Made by a program: the position numbers and the translations under genes. The notes below the pieces were generated by a model. The model searched no databases, was not told the DNA's origin, and saw only the letters and a program-made list of their open reading frames with translations. Positions 1-9,607 of a stretch of DNA of 64,000 nucleotides are shown here, in pieces (the stretch's first letter is position 1; every line of letters begins with the position of its first letter). Origin of the DNA: Candidatus Methanoperedens sp. BLZ2 (GTDB lineage Archaea > Halobacteriota > Methanosarcinia > Methanosarcinales > Methanoperedenaceae); assembly GCF_002487355.1 (NCBI RefSeq), contig NZ_NTMG01000054.1:1-64000 (forward strand). The letters are read 5' to 3'.

Positions 1-134
1 CCCAAACGGAAGGGGTAGCTCTTGGCAATACATGATGTAACTTCTTGTCACGGGCGTTCTTTGCGCCCTTTGCGGTGAAAAGCGCAATACATTTATAATA
101 CTTTAAATATAATTTACATTCAGCTGACATGCTA
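1..134. other. Left edge without a recognisable gene
   Basis: No complete gene is seen. Short open stretches end at stop codons within the first 55 bases and could be the last codons of a gene left of the window, but they are too short to identify. A GC-rich inverted repeat (gggcg...cgccc, about 53-70) lies here and could be a terminator of that gene. An AT-rich stretch follows at 90-115 and leads into the first copy of the duplicated leader. Confidence 0.3.
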
Positions 135-800
135 CCGAAGCAACAAATGCGAATCAAAGACAGAGCAAGACCCCCATTTCGACAGGATGAACAGGATCGA
201 CCGGATCCGAAACCCAAATACATCTTCGCCATATATTTATAACAATTAGAATATTATTACCCCGGCGCACCCGTGTTCCCGCGGCAATCATCTTCATATT
301 ATGAGCATGGCCGGGGAAATATAAGAAAAACCTAAATACATGCTAAATGTAGAGGAAGATAACCTTAGAAGCTGCCTTTTGTGCATCAACCAGGTAATTG
401 TAGGACCCAGGGTCCAATGGTGGTAAAAAATGGTAAATTTCAGTAAATTGATCTCCACAGGCATTCCCGCATTGATCCTCCTGTATGTTTTTTACCTCAT
501 CGCATTTAACGCCCCTGTCATCTATACCATCGATATCGGCTCAGAAGGAGATGTGGACGCAGGCAAAGATGCCTACCTGCGTAATATGACGAGTCAGGCC
601 AGGTTAACCCAGAGCATGTCGATCGAAGGCGATACCTTCAGGAACATGACTGGATCGCCGATAAATTTTTACATTACGCCCGGGAACAGCATCACGGATG
701 AAGCAAAAATAATGACTGAGCTCAGGTTCATGGGGAGGACTTAAAAACCGATACCAGCGTGTGTATAAAAATATTGGAGGCCCCTACACATAAGTCTTCT
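135..800 (+). repeat. Direct repeat copy 1: leader and 5' end of a surface-protein gene
   Basis: This block matches 1681-2330 in the same orientation. The leader (about 228-429) and the first 75 or so codons are almost identical to copy 2, down to the shared stretch that runs through the start codon. Beyond about position 665 the match drops to a degenerate but still recognisable alignment that can be followed to about 800. The sharp change in similarity suggests gene conversion of the 5' part, or a patchwork origin, rather than one simple duplication. Confidence 0.8.
430..800 (+). pseudogene. Truncated copy of the surface-protein gene at 1960
   Basis: The reading frame opens at 430 with the same first residues as the intact gene at 1960 (MVNFSKLISTGIPALILLY) and keeps one N-terminal membrane segment. 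It stops at 744 after 104 codons, against 467 in the intact copy. DNA downstream of the stop still resembles the intact gene with frame-breaking changes, so this is a decayed 5' fragment and not a small gene in its own right. A short membrane-anchored peptide could still be made, because the leader and start region are intact. Confidence 0.75.
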
Positions 801-917
801 TGATATCCATGAACAAATTCAGAGATTCATTAAAGAGCAAGATATTTATAAAATATAGGATAAAAGAATTGAAGAGAATGAACAATATACCAACAATAAT
901 TTCTTGAAATGTGGATT

Positions 918-1208
918 ATGCGGATTAATGAAATCTTGTGGATTGAGAGGTTTGTAACCAAGATCCGAAAAAAGCATAATGTTACAAATGATGAAGTGGA
1001 AGAAGCTATGCATTCAAATGCACTCTTTCGCCGAGTAAAAAGGGGCAGTGTGGATGGGGAGGATGTTTATGTTGGATATGGGAGAACTGTTGCAGGTCGA
1101 TATCTTTTTATAGTTTTCGTATATAAATCATATAATACTGGACTGATAATATCCGCGAGAGAGATGACACTTAAAGAAAGGAAATACTACAATGCCAAGA
1201 AAGCCTGA
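918..1208 (+). CDS. BrnT-like toxin (DUF497 family)
   Basis: About 97 aa. The C-terminal half reads GRYLFIVFVYKS followed by an IISAREMTLKERKYY-type ending, the layout of BrnT/DUF497 toxins, which fold like RelE RNases and are neutralised by a BrnA partner encoded next to them. The N-terminal half, with a charged helix and a VTNDEVEEAM stretch, also fits. I prefer the ATG at 918 over 909 because MRINEILW begins the folded region; no clear ribosome binding site decides it. The gene overlaps the following antitoxin by 17 bases, as usual for such pairs. The module lies between a truncated and an intact copy of a surface-protein gene. Function is inferred from family resemblance. Confidence 0.7.
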   Translation: MRINEILWIERFVTKIRKKHNVTNDEVEEAMHSNALFRRVKRGSVDGEDVYVGYGRTVAGRYLFIVFVYKSYNTGLIISAREMTLKERKYYNAKKA

Positions 1209-1455
1209 GAAAATACCTGAAGAATTCAAAACATACGAGGAAGCCGCAGATTTCTGGGATACTCATGATAGCATGGACTACATAGATAACCTTGAAGAAA
1301 TTGAAATGGAAGTAAATATTCAAAAGAAACACTTTCTAATAGAAGTTGATATGAAAATTGCTGGAATACTTCAGGAAAGCGCCAGGAAAAAAGGGGTATC
1401 TGCAAGTTATTTGGCAAATGAACTCCTTCACAAACAACTTGCTGATGCAGTTTAA
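1192..1455 (+). CDS. BrnA/CopG-type antitoxin
   Basis: 87 aa. The N-terminal part (IPEEFKTYEEAADFWDTHDS) is the typical toxin-binding lead of CopG/BrnA antitoxins, with the FWDTHD motif. The C-terminal part (FLIEVDMKIAGILQESARKKGVS) is a ribbon-helix-helix DNA-binding segment. It should neutralise the toxin encoded just upstream and repress their common promoter. Its start overlaps the end of the toxin gene by 17 bases, so the two are translationally coupled. The toxin-first order matches brnT-brnA modules. Confidence 0.72.
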   Translation: MPRKPEKIPEEFKTYEEAADFWDTHDSMDYIDNLEEIEMEVNIQKKHFLIEVDMKIAGILQESARKKGVSASYLANELLHKQLADAV

Positions 1456-1959
1456 GAGCTCTCCATACGTTGTTAATTCCAATTATATATTGCGCCAGAG
1501 AATTATTAAATCCTAATCATTCAATTGCCGGAGCCAATGCTTCCCTCACACAAAAGAGCCTTAGCAATCCGAACCCGCATGTGAACGCAGATAAAAAAAC
1601 CCATTGCTGCGCAAATATATGTGCCCTCTCGCATAATTATTACTTATAAAATATTTATACCCTGGCGCAGACGCATACCCAAAGCAACAAACATGAGTCA
1701 AAGCCATGTCAAGAACCATATCGACAGGATCGACCAAATCCAAACCGAAAATACATCTTCGCCGCACATTTATAACAATTAGAATATTATTACCCCGGCG
1801 CACCCGTGTTCCCGCAGCAATCACCTTCATATCATGAGCATGGGGAATTATATAGAAAAAACCTAAATACATGCTAAATGTAGAGGAAGATAACCTTAGA
1901 AGCTGCCTTTTGTGCATCAACCAGGTAATTGTAGGACCCAGGTCCAATGGTGGTAAAAA
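1456..1959. other. Gene-free stretch with second leader copy
   Basis: No convincing gene on either strand. A 128-codon open frame on the minus strand (1561-1947) overlaps the repeated leader and has no family features, so I read it as chance. From about 1681 the stretch is the second copy of the duplicated leader upstream of the gene at 1960. The last 150 bases before the start are nearly identical in both copies, so they probably hold the promoter and translation start. Confidence 0.55.
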
Positions 1960-2330
1960 ATGGTAAATTTCAGTAAATTGATCTCCACAGGCATTCCCGC
2001 ATTGATCCTCCTGTATGTTTTTTACCTCATTGCATTTAAAGTCCCTGTCATCTATACCATCGATATCGGCTCCGAAGGAGATGTGGACGCAGGCAAAGAT
2101 GCCTACCTGCGTAATATGACGAGTCAGGGCAGGTTAACCCGGAGCATGTCGATTGAAGGCGATACCTTCAGGAACATGACCGGATCGCCGTTATATTTTT
2201 ATATTACGCCCGGGAACAGCATTTCGAACCATACAAATATCACCGTCGAGCTAAAGTTCAAGGGAGATTCAGATCTGGATATCGGCGTGTACCCGGATTA
2301 TGCATGGAAGCCCCTGCATATAAAAAATCT
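1681..2330 (+). repeat. Direct repeat copy 2: leader and 5' end of the intact surface-protein gene
   Basis: Partner of the block at 135-800. Both begin with an aagcaacaaa-type stretch, share the leader containing ttataacaattagaatatta, and continue through the start codon of the surface-protein gene. The brnT/brnA pair lies between the two copies. Confidence 0.8.
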
Positions 2331-3363
2331 TGAGAACTATACTCCTGTCAAGCAATTTGGTGATGTTGTTATTTATGCGAAGAATGACAGCGGGAATTAT
2401 ACAGATTATGATACTATAAATGAATGGATATCAGAGAATATACCCGGAGGTTCAACAATAGGATTGTATGATTATGAGATGGACTCTGAAATACTTATGA
2501 ACAGGTTTGTCACGGATGAAAATGCATATACGGAGATCAACCAGACATTTCGCGGGTCACTCTCTTTTTTAATAAACCTGAATGACAGCCTTAACCTAAC
2601 GCTGAGCAAGCAGGATATGAACTGGTATGACGGCAGCGATGAGTATTTGATCGAGCTTTACGATGCTGATGGCGGTCTAATCTTTAGCGATATCATACCC
2701 GATGACGGGATCATTGATAACTCCAGCAAAAGAAAGCCTCCGCAAATTCAAACGTTTTTCAGAGGTAGTATCAGAGAAGGGTCATACGAACTCAGGCTTG
2801 TTAATATTCAGGGAGAAAACAAAGCCGCAGATTCGACCATAACAAGCTTAGGAATAAATACAGACAAGATCATAACACAGGGGACTATTTTGCCTTTAAA
2901 CCCAGCTAAACTATTTTTCGATCTTAAACAAAATACAACATTGAAATTTAATGTATGGCAGGGTAAAGCAGTACAGAACATAAGCATCCATGGGGAAATG
3001 GATAAAGAAATTGTTATCAATAAGAGTCTCTTAGGAAAATGGGTGCCAGTTGAACTGCCTGAAGGTAGTTACAATATGGACATTAAAGGCAATCTCTATA
3101 TTTCAGGCGCTGACTTTGCTTTTATTCAAGAATCTCTTTTTCAGCCATATAAATATGAGATCAACAATGAGAACAACCAGTGGGTTATAATCTCAAATTA
3201 TCAGATTGAGAAGGATAGTTACGGCTGGACTTCAGCAAAGAAGAACTTCAAAGGCTCAGACCTCGAACTTTATAACGACAAAATGATCGTATTTGGCTTA
3301 ACGAACAAAACGAATAGCGAGGTGATGTTAAACGAATTTAAAGTTACCCTTACTCCCAGATAA
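1960..3363 (+). CDS. Membrane-anchored surface protein of unknown function
   Basis: 467 aa. Residues 9-27 form one hydrophobic segment (a signal anchor); the rest is hydrophilic, with many NxS/T sites, and is predicted to lie outside the cell. I recognise no catalytic domain. The sequence looks beta-rich, with a jelly-roll-like texture in the middle (LSFLINLNDSLNLTLSKQD) and paired exterior segments. It is followed within 26 bases by a GT39-type glycosyltransferase, which suggests a role in surface glycosylation or as its target. The start is fixed by a GGTGG upstream and by conservation of the start in the truncated copy at 430. Confidence 0.6.
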   Translation: MVNFSKLISTGIPALILLYVFYLIAFKVPVIYTIDIGSEGDVDAGKDAYLRNMTSQGRLTRSMSIEGDTFRNMTGSPLYFYITPGNSISNHTNITVELKFKGDSDLDIGVYPDYAWKPLHIKNLENYTPVKQFGDVVIYAKNDSGNYTDYDTINEWISENIPGGSTIGLYDYEMDSEILMNRFVTDENAYTEINQTFRGSLSFLINLNDSLNLTLSKQDMNWYDGSDEYLIELYDADGGLIFSDIIPDDGIIDNSSKRKPPQIQTFFRGSIREGSYELRLVNIQGENKAADSTITSLGINTDKIITQGTILPLNPAKLFFDLKQNTTLKFNVWQGKAVQNISIHGEMDKEIVINKSLLGKWVPVELPEGSYNMDIKGNLYISGADFAFIQESLFQPYKYEINNENNQWVIISNYQIEKDSYGWTSAKKNFKGSDLELYNDKMIVFGLTNKTNSEVMLNEFKVTLTPR

Positions 3364-3388
3364 AGATACACTTTCAAAGCTAATCTTT

Positions 3389-5305
3389 GTGATTTTAAGA
3401 AATCTGCTGGTCGTTTATGTTATACTGCTTCTATTTGACAATATATCCCCAGGAAATGTAGGGTTCTATTTTGATTTGAATAATTTTCTTTATCTTTTAA
3501 TCGGGCTGGGGGCTGTATATCTTCTCTTTTATTTAGAGAAACTTGAGAAATTTGACAAAATTAAGTTTGATATTGTCAATAAATACATCTCTTATGCATT
3601 TCTTGGATTGCTTATGATTCTGGTGGTGCAGTCAATATTACCACAAATTGTACCTGAATTGGCAAAGACACCCCTGATGGTTGCGGTTGTTGCAATGGGA
3701 GCGGTTACTTTCTATCTAGGCCGGGATAAGCTTGAAGCTATTGAAAAGGAGGCACAACAGGAAAAAAATGATGAGAAAAAACGAGAGATGGAGTTTAGGG
3801 AGGTGTATTCGGGAGTAAATCGAATATGGGGTGTGCGGTATGTTGCTAAGAAGATATATATAGAGGGATTTTACTTTTGGGGATTAATATCAATTTTCAT
3901 ATTATTAGTAATTCTTTATTTTTTAAATTTAAGTACAATAAAATATATCAATACAGATGAAGCGAGATTATTTTATGATGCTAAATTAATAATAGAAGGA
4001 AGTATTCCTTTCAAGGATTTTGATGCCAGATCTCCATTAATTATTTACTTTTTATCCATTTTTATTAAAATTTTCGGTGAATCTTTAGAAAGAATATATA
4101 TAATATCAATTTGTTTAGTTATTTTAACCACTTTTCTCCTTTATATTCTGGTAAAAAGGTTAACTAATAAGCAAATCGCTTTGATTACAATTTTTATTTT
4201 CGGAATCGCACCCATAAATATAATGATGCTTTATGTAAAAACACAAACTTTTCAGATTCCATTAATATTGTATTCAATACTATCGTATGATAATTATCTG
4301 ATAAAGAAAAATAACAAATATTTAATTTTATCCGGTTTATTTATGTTATTTGCTCTAGTGTGTCGAGAATCATCTTTGTTTTTTTTATCTGCATTTATGG
4401 TATTAATATTTATCAGAGAAAAAGAACAAAGAATAAGTAAACTTAAAGTCTTAATAATTTTTTCAGCTATTATTACCGTCATATTTTTTGTAATCTTTTC
4501 TTTGTTTTTTACAAATAAGGATGTACAAATGACAAGTTATTTAGCAAAAATTTCATTGAATATTGATATGGAAAATAATGCAAGAATCCTAAATGTCCCC
4601 TTTTATTTTTCTTATGGATATTTATTATTATTCTTTATTTCTTTTATAAACTTACCTCTAATTCTACCATACAGGAATAAACTCAAAGATAAAATCTATC
4701 CTATCTTATTACCATATATTGTTATTTTTTGTCTAATTCCATTTTATATATACCTATTGTTATATAATGGTTTTTGGGAACAATATTTAATGGAATTTGC
4801 CCCCTTTTATTCAATGATTATCGGTATAACTATCTATATATTAATAAGATCTATGAATACAAAAATTTTAAGAATTTTATGCTTTATCTTAATTTTTGCT
4901 CTAATAATACCTTATAATTTGGATTCATATATATTCATTAAAGGTGATACTGGTGCATATAATCTTGAAGGGGTAAAAGCAGTTTCAGCTTATATACATG
5001 AAACAACATTGGAAGGAGAATATATTTTTGGAGGTAACCCTATATATTCCTTTTTAGCAGATAGGCCGCATTTTATGAAGTTGTCTGCTATGTACTATGA
5101 ACCGGAAGATGTGATTAGGGTTTTTCAAAACATGGAAATAACTCCACCTGTAATTATAATTGAAGATTCTTATATAAGGAGATATTATTTAATAAATGAT
5201 GAGTTTAAAAAGTTCCTCGAATCAAAATATTCAATAGATAAAGAATTTTCATATGAAGCATATGGAAGAAAATGGAGTGCCAAAGTGTATAGATTTATAG
5301 AATGA
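3389..5305 (+). CDS. GT39/ArnT-like membrane glycosyltransferase
   Basis: 638 aa, many membrane segments. After an N-terminal part with three hydrophobic segments and a charged cytosolic linker (about residues 110-150), the second part starts a typical GT39/PMT fold: TDEARLFYD at about residue 188 carries the acidic pair that binds the lipid-linked sugar in this superfamily, followed by IPFKDFDARSPL. It probably transfers a sugar from a polyprenyl carrier to a protein or glycan at the outer face. It starts with GTG. Base composition changes inside the gene: up to about 3850 it resembles its upstream neighbour, after that it is extremely AT-rich like the next genes, so the gene may be a fusion or recombinant. 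Substrate unknown. Confidence 0.72.
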   Translation: MILRNLLVVYVILLLFDNISPGNVGFYFDLNNFLYLLIGLGAVYLLFYLEKLEKFDKIKFDIVNKYISYAFLGLLMILVVQSILPQIVPELAKTPLMVAVVAMGAVTFYLGRDKLEAIEKEAQQEKNDEKKREMEFREVYSGVNRIWGVRYVAKKIYIEGFYFWGLISIFILLVILYFLNLSTIKYINTDEARLFYDAKLIIEGSIPFKDFDARSPLIIYFLSIFIKIFGESLERIYIISICLVILTTFLLYILVKRLTNKQIALITIFIFGIAPINIMMLYVKTQTFQIPLILYSILSYDNYLIKKNNKYLILSGLFMLFALVCRESSLFFLSAFMVLIFIREKEQRISKLKVLIIFSAIITVIFFVIFSLFFTNKDVQMTSYLAKISLNIDMENNARILNVPFYFSYGYLLLFFISFINLPLILPYRNKLKDKIYPILLPYIVIFCLIPFYIYLLLYNGFWEQYLMEFAPFYSMIIGITIYILIRSMNTKILRILCFILIFALIIPYNLDSYIFIKGDTGAYNLEGVKAVSAYIHETTLEGEYIFGGNPIYSFLADRPHFMKLSAMYYEPEDVIRVFQNMEITPPVIIIEDSYIRRYYLINDEFKKFLESKYSIDKEFSYEAYGRKWSAKVYRFIE

Positions 5306-5352
5306 TTCTATTTCTATTATTTCATGGAAATTTATAATATCAATTTGAAATT

Positions 5353-6330
5353 ATGAAGCGAAAATTACTAGCGACTCTTATAGGTATTACGATCACAATT
5401 ATTTTAGTTAGCTTACTGCTATCACAAATTCAGATGGATGATATTGTTAGTACTCTGACAACCATTAACACTTTGTATATATTATTCGGTTTTATTTTGT
5501 ATATTATTATAAATTTTTTTAGAACTTTGAGATTTTATATATTGCTGGACCGAAAGATTGCGATAAGGAATTTATTTAATATCGTTTGTGTGCATAATAT
5601 GGTAAATAATATTCTACCAGCAAGAACCGGAGAATTATCATATATATATCTCTTGAAAAAGCATTACAATACAAAAATTGGTGATGGTATTGCAACATTA
5701 TTTGTTGCAAGAATTTTCGATTTTATTGCTATTTTCTTGATGTTTTTTATTGCTTTTATATTGACAAAAGATTTACCTATATTAGTCACAAAAGTTGTAT
5801 GGTATATTGTTTTTTTATTTATAATATGTATAGTTTTATTAGTAGGTTTATTATTTTTTGGCAAATCTGTTTTAAAATTGGCCATCATATTTAGTAATAA
5901 AATGGGATTGAAAGAAACACGAATAGTAAAGTATTTATTAGGTAAAGGAAGGGAAACTATGGAAAGTTTTGAGGAAATTAAATCAAAAAAGTTAATTTTT
6001 TCGCTTCTTCTGTGTTCAATCTTAATTATTGGTTTTAGCTATCTTTTAATTTATATCATACTTTATGGTATGAACATTTTTTTACCATTTCAAAAAGTTT
6101 TATTGGGATCTACTTTTTTATTATTGTCAACTGTTTTACCAATATATGGGATAGGAGGATTTGGAACAACTGAAGGATTCTGGGCATTAGTATTTGTACC
6201 TTTAGGTCTTACTCTAGAAACTGCAATAATATCTGGATTTAGTTATCATATTATCATTTTAATTTATTTATTGGTTACTGGAGGCTATGGTCTATTGATA
6301 ATCTATCTGAGCCACAAGCAAACATCGTAA
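5353..6330 (+). CDS. Flippase-like membrane protein (LPG synthase TM / UPF0104 family)
   Basis: 325 aa with about eight hydrophobic segments. The motif NNILPARTGELSY (about residues 83-95) and the late GGFGTTEGFW are hallmarks of the lysylphosphatidylglycerol synthase transmembrane / UPF0104 family, which in archaea often sits with lipid-linked glycan genes and is proposed to flip or modify polyprenyl-linked sugars. It lies 47 bases after the GT39 gene on the same strand and shares its AT-rich codon use, so the two are probably one operon. The exact substrate cannot be read from the sequence. Confidence 0.75.
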   Translation: MKRKLLATLIGITITIILVSLLLSQIQMDDIVSTLTTINTLYILFGFILYIIINFFRTLRFYILLDRKIAIRNLFNIVCVHNMVNNILPARTGELSYIYLLKKHYNTKIGDGIATLFVARIFDFIAIFLMFFIAFILTKDLPILVTKVVWYIVFLFIICIVLLVGLLFFGKSVLKLAIIFSNKMGLKETRIVKYLLGKGRETMESFEEIKSKKLIFSLLLCSILIIGFSYLLIYIILYGMNIFLPFQKVLLGSTFLLLSTVLPIYGIGGFGTTEGFWALVFVPLGLTLETAIISGFSYHIIILIYLLVTGGYGLLIIYLSHKQTS

Positions 6331-6433
6331 TTACAGCTTGAGACTCAAAAAAACCTAATCCAAAACTTAATCCTAAATGCCTAAAATGTTAACCGCGGAG
6401 TAGATTTCCTCAATTATGGCGGAATAATTTTCC

Positions 6434-8785
6434 CTACATATGTCTTTTTCTCCAGAGATAATATCCATACAGTGCACTAGAAATCGCTATTGTTAAGATA
6501 ACTCCATTTGACGGATTTGGTAACGATTTCTGATTACTTTCACTTGCATAGAATTGTATTTCAGAATAACCATCTGAATAGATGAAAGTAATAGCACCTG
6601 TTGAATTGCTAGGGAAGTTTCCATATGTGGCCCCATTTTTTAGAACAATCACATTTGTATGTATTGGGAAGTCGCCAATTGTATGCTGTGTGGTTACACT
6701 GTGATTTGATGATGATTCATTCCAAACTTTGCGATAATCTCCCGTAGTGTTCCATATGGATACAGTAATATTAACTGAATCAGATGATGGAATCAATGAT
6801 ATATTTATAGCCTGATTTATTGATGGTCGTTGAGAATTTCTATTCCAAGTTACGACACCAGCGGAATCAATTGAATAACTACCTACTTTTGATATTTTTG
6901 GATAAGGATAGGTTAATCTTTTGAGTGGAAACATTATAGATACTTGACCTGAACTGTCCGCTGGATTTGGTACAATGAAAGAAGTCACGTTTGTGGTTCC
7001 TATAAAAACTGAGGTAGTGATAGGTACATTAAATGTAATCCCTTCTAAATCATCTACAGTAGGCGTAAAGTTTCGTATAGTGCTATTTACCGAATTTATT
7101 GTTATCTTACTTCCATCATAAGTATAATTTAAAAATGTTGAAACCTCAGCATATCTCAATAATTTGCCTGTAGTCGTAACATAAATACTTTTATTCTTTC
7201 CATTTGTTCCTTTATTGTAGTCAGCCAATGTATGGAGCTGTGTAGTTGTGTTAGAATCAAAAATAGTTCTAAATGTGTTTGTTGAAGTGTTGCCAGAACT
7301 ACCGAAATGTGATGGTATGATAGAATATAAATTATGTTGAATTAAATTATTTAAAATTAAATCAGTAATTTGTTTCGATAGGTTTCTATTATATGCTGAA
7401 TTTGGGTATGGGTCTATACATTGTTTACCTTTAGAACAACGGCCTTGATTCCTCCAAAATCCATAAATTAAACTTGAATCGTTTAGAGTTGCAAAATATA
7501 AGGGATTTGATATACCTGGATAGAATTTATATGAGACCACAGGTGAATTCTCCCAAAAATATACTAAATTCGGAAGCGATGTTTTTGTTCTATTCCAATG
7601 ATAATGGGCACTATTTTCAGGATTATCCCCCACAAAGTTATTATTATAAATTCCTATATTTTGAGGAACTTCTGAATGGTCGACCCAATAAGTAATTGGA
7701 TGGCTACTTTGATTTAGAACTGAAATGGCATCCAAATACCAAGATAAATTTGTAGCCATATCCACATTATTTGGGGACATTGTATGTGGGGCATCAAAAT
7801 ATCCCATATTTAAATAATCTAAAAATATATTTGATTTATCACACAATAAGGTTGTTTCAAGTGTATTATCAGAATAATAACACAATGTATCAATAGCTCC
7901 TGAAGCTGAACCTCCATTCATCCAAAAGTTTTGTGATACTTCTAAATCTACTCCACTATCAGTACCATTTACAGAATGATTTGTATTAAGATAATCAAGC
8001 GCATCATAGGTTTCATTCGTATCCATGCTGTCAATATCACTTGAAATGGACATTGCTGAAACATATGGGTATGGGAATTTTCGGGTTGTTTCTGGTAGAT
8101 TTGGTAGCGAATCATCATAAAATGAAATATTATCTAAGAATAATGAACAATTTGAATACGCACGAGTACCAACTGAAACATGATTTAATTCGGTAACATT
8201 ATTTATATAAATCCCAGAATTTAAATATATTCCATCTAAATACGTATCCATTGTAAAATTTACTGAATTAAAGACCGTAGTTAAATTATGCCAATTATTC
8301 AAAGTATAATATCCTAAAAGAATATATGTTGTAGAATTTCTATATTTTAACATATTATAAGTCGAATTATATCTAGTTGAATAATAATAATATCCCATAA
8401 CGGAACCAATCGAATTTTGGAAATAATCCCAATCAGGATTAGTTGAACTGTTTATATTTGTGAGATTAAACCATATAGTAGTAGAACCTTTCACTATATT
8501 TTTTGTAGGATATATTTTTGCAGATGCAAACCCTGTTGAATAATTAAAATCATCTAATCTTAAACTTTTATTTCCGTTATTTGATGTTGTGTTTGATACA
8601 GTTATATCCACCCTAAGTGAAGATGAATTTATTAAACTTAAATATCCTGTTAAAGAATCGATTGGTGTATACGTTCCTACTGTATCGTTTTCAAATGAAT
8701 AGGATATATCTTCAATTGCTGACGCAAAAGGTAGCATCAAAAATAATACAATAAGTCCGACTTGTATTATATTTACTTGTTTCAT
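6434..8785 (-). CDS. Large surface protein, possibly a divergent polysaccharide deacetylase
   Basis: 783 aa. A signal peptide (residues 1-23, ending ...FASA) is followed by a LamG-like lectin region (about 25-225), then a middle region beginning YPYVSAMSISSDIDSMDT that resembles the start of NodB-type deacetylase barrels, with later His-containing segments (YFDAPHTMSP, YWVDHSEVP). The C-terminus has a beta-rich domain, a hydrophobic segment and a basic tail (YYLWRKRHM), so it is anchored in the membrane and exposed outside. NxS/T sites are very frequent. The catalytic call is tentative because the canonical metal triad is not obvious. It is convergent with the flippase gene and strongly AT-rich. 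Confidence 0.5.
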   Translation of the reverse strand: MKQVNIIQVGLIVLFLMLPFASAIEDISYSFENDTVGTYTPIDSLTGYLSLINSSSLRVDITVSNTTSNNGNKSLRLDDFNYSTGFASAKIYPTKNIVKGSTTIWFNLTNINSSTNPDWDYFQNSIGSVMGYYYYSTRYNSTYNMLKYRNSTTYILLGYYTLNNWHNLTTVFNSVNFTMDTYLDGIYLNSGIYINNVTELNHVSVGTRAYSNCSLFLDNISFYDDSLPNLPETTRKFPYPYVSAMSISSDIDSMDTNETYDALDYLNTNHSVNGTDSGVDLEVSQNFWMNGGSASGAIDTLCYYSDNTLETTLLCDKSNIFLDYLNMGYFDAPHTMSPNNVDMATNLSWYLDAISVLNQSSHPITYWVDHSEVPQNIGIYNNNFVGDNPENSAHYHWNRTKTSLPNLVYFWENSPVVSYKFYPGISNPLYFATLNDSSLIYGFWRNQGRCSKGKQCIDPYPNSAYNRNLSKQITDLILNNLIQHNLYSIIPSHFGSSGNTSTNTFRTIFDSNTTTQLHTLADYNKGTNGKNKSIYVTTTGKLLRYAEVSTFLNYTYDGSKITINSVNSTIRNFTPTVDDLEGITFNVPITTSVFIGTTNVTSFIVPNPADSSGQVSIMFPLKRLTYPYPKISKVGSYSIDSAGVVTWNRNSQRPSINQAINISLIPSSDSVNITVSIWNTTGDYRKVWNESSSNHSVTTQHTIGDFPIHTNVIVLKNGATYGNFPSNSTGAITFIYSDGYSEIQFYASESNQKSLPNPSNGVILTIAISSALYGYYLWRKRHM

Positions 8786-8882
8786 ATTATATCAACTCAT
8801 AATCAAATTATTTATTTTATATTTACATAATCAATCTTTTGGGAAAACCGTAGACAGAGCTTATTTTAGATGAATTCACACA

Positions 8883-9590
8883 TTACTTTTTTGCTTCTAC
8901 CCAAAAATTTGAATTTAAATATACAGGCATTTTATTTAATAAATATAAAATTATTACTAAGAGCTTTCCAAAATACTTAATTTTCTTAACCTTGTTTATT
9001 TTGTATTCTGTCAAAATATGACGCTTTCTGATGGAAATGTCAACAAATCCATTATCTTTTAAAATGTTTCTTAAATCCCAATATGTTTGTAGTGAACAAT
9101 GATATATTTGCCATTTAGTCAAACTTTTTGTTATTAAGATTGTCCATGGGATATTGATAATTTTATTTGGAGTTTGAAAAAGATACATTCCATTGGGTTT
9201 TAACACTCTATTTACTTCTTTAAGATGATTATTAACATTTGGTATATGTTCTAAAACATCAAAAGATATGACAATGTCAAATTCGTTATCATTAAATGGA
9301 AGTTTATCCCCATTATAAATAAATAATTTATTTTTCAAATTTTTGTATTCATTCATCCCATAAGACACAGCAGCGGACGTGATATCAACACCAATGATTT
9401 TTGAATAACCAGACTTTGATAATAAGTTCAATAAACTTCCAATATTGCATCCAACTTCTAGAATATTTGAATTTTTTGGGAGTTTATTCTCCATTAAGAA
9501 ATTATAACTGTCACTTATATCCCCATACTCTTTACGATATTCTATATTCTCTAAAAAAATTTTGTCGTATATTGAATTTGCAATCATCAA
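8883..9590 (-). CDS. Class I SAM-dependent methyltransferase
   Basis: 235 aa. Motif I is ILEVGCNIGSLLNLL (about residues 43-57), followed by the acidic end of strand 2 (IGVDIT), then FDIVISFDVLEHIP and RVLKPNGMYLFQTPNK, the usual layout of Methyltransf_11/23 enzymes. Such genes in glycan clusters methylate sugars or lipid-linked intermediates; the acceptor here is unknown. It lies 17 bases downstream of another methyltransferase gene on the same strand and shares its low GC content, which suggests co-transcription and common ancestry in a transferred glycan island. Confidence 0.75.
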   Translation of the reverse strand: MMIANSIYDKIFLENIEYRKEYGDISDSYNFLMENKLPKNSNILEVGCNIGSLLNLLSKSGYSKIIGVDITSAAVSYGMNEYKNLKNKLFIYNGDKLPFNDNEFDIVISFDVLEHIPNVNNHLKEVNRVLKPNGMYLFQTPNKIINIPWTILITKSLTKWQIYHCSLQTYWDLRNILKDNGFVDISIRKRHILTEYKINKVKKIKYFGKLLVIILYLLNKMPVYLNSNFWVEAKK

Positions 9591-9607
9591 AATTTCCTAG
9601 CATTATA

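Noticed and set aside
1561-1947. 128-codon minus-strand frame in the gap before the surface-protein gene
   Set aside because: It overlaps the duplicated leader, shows no family features, and leaders of this kind are not expected to code; treated as chance.
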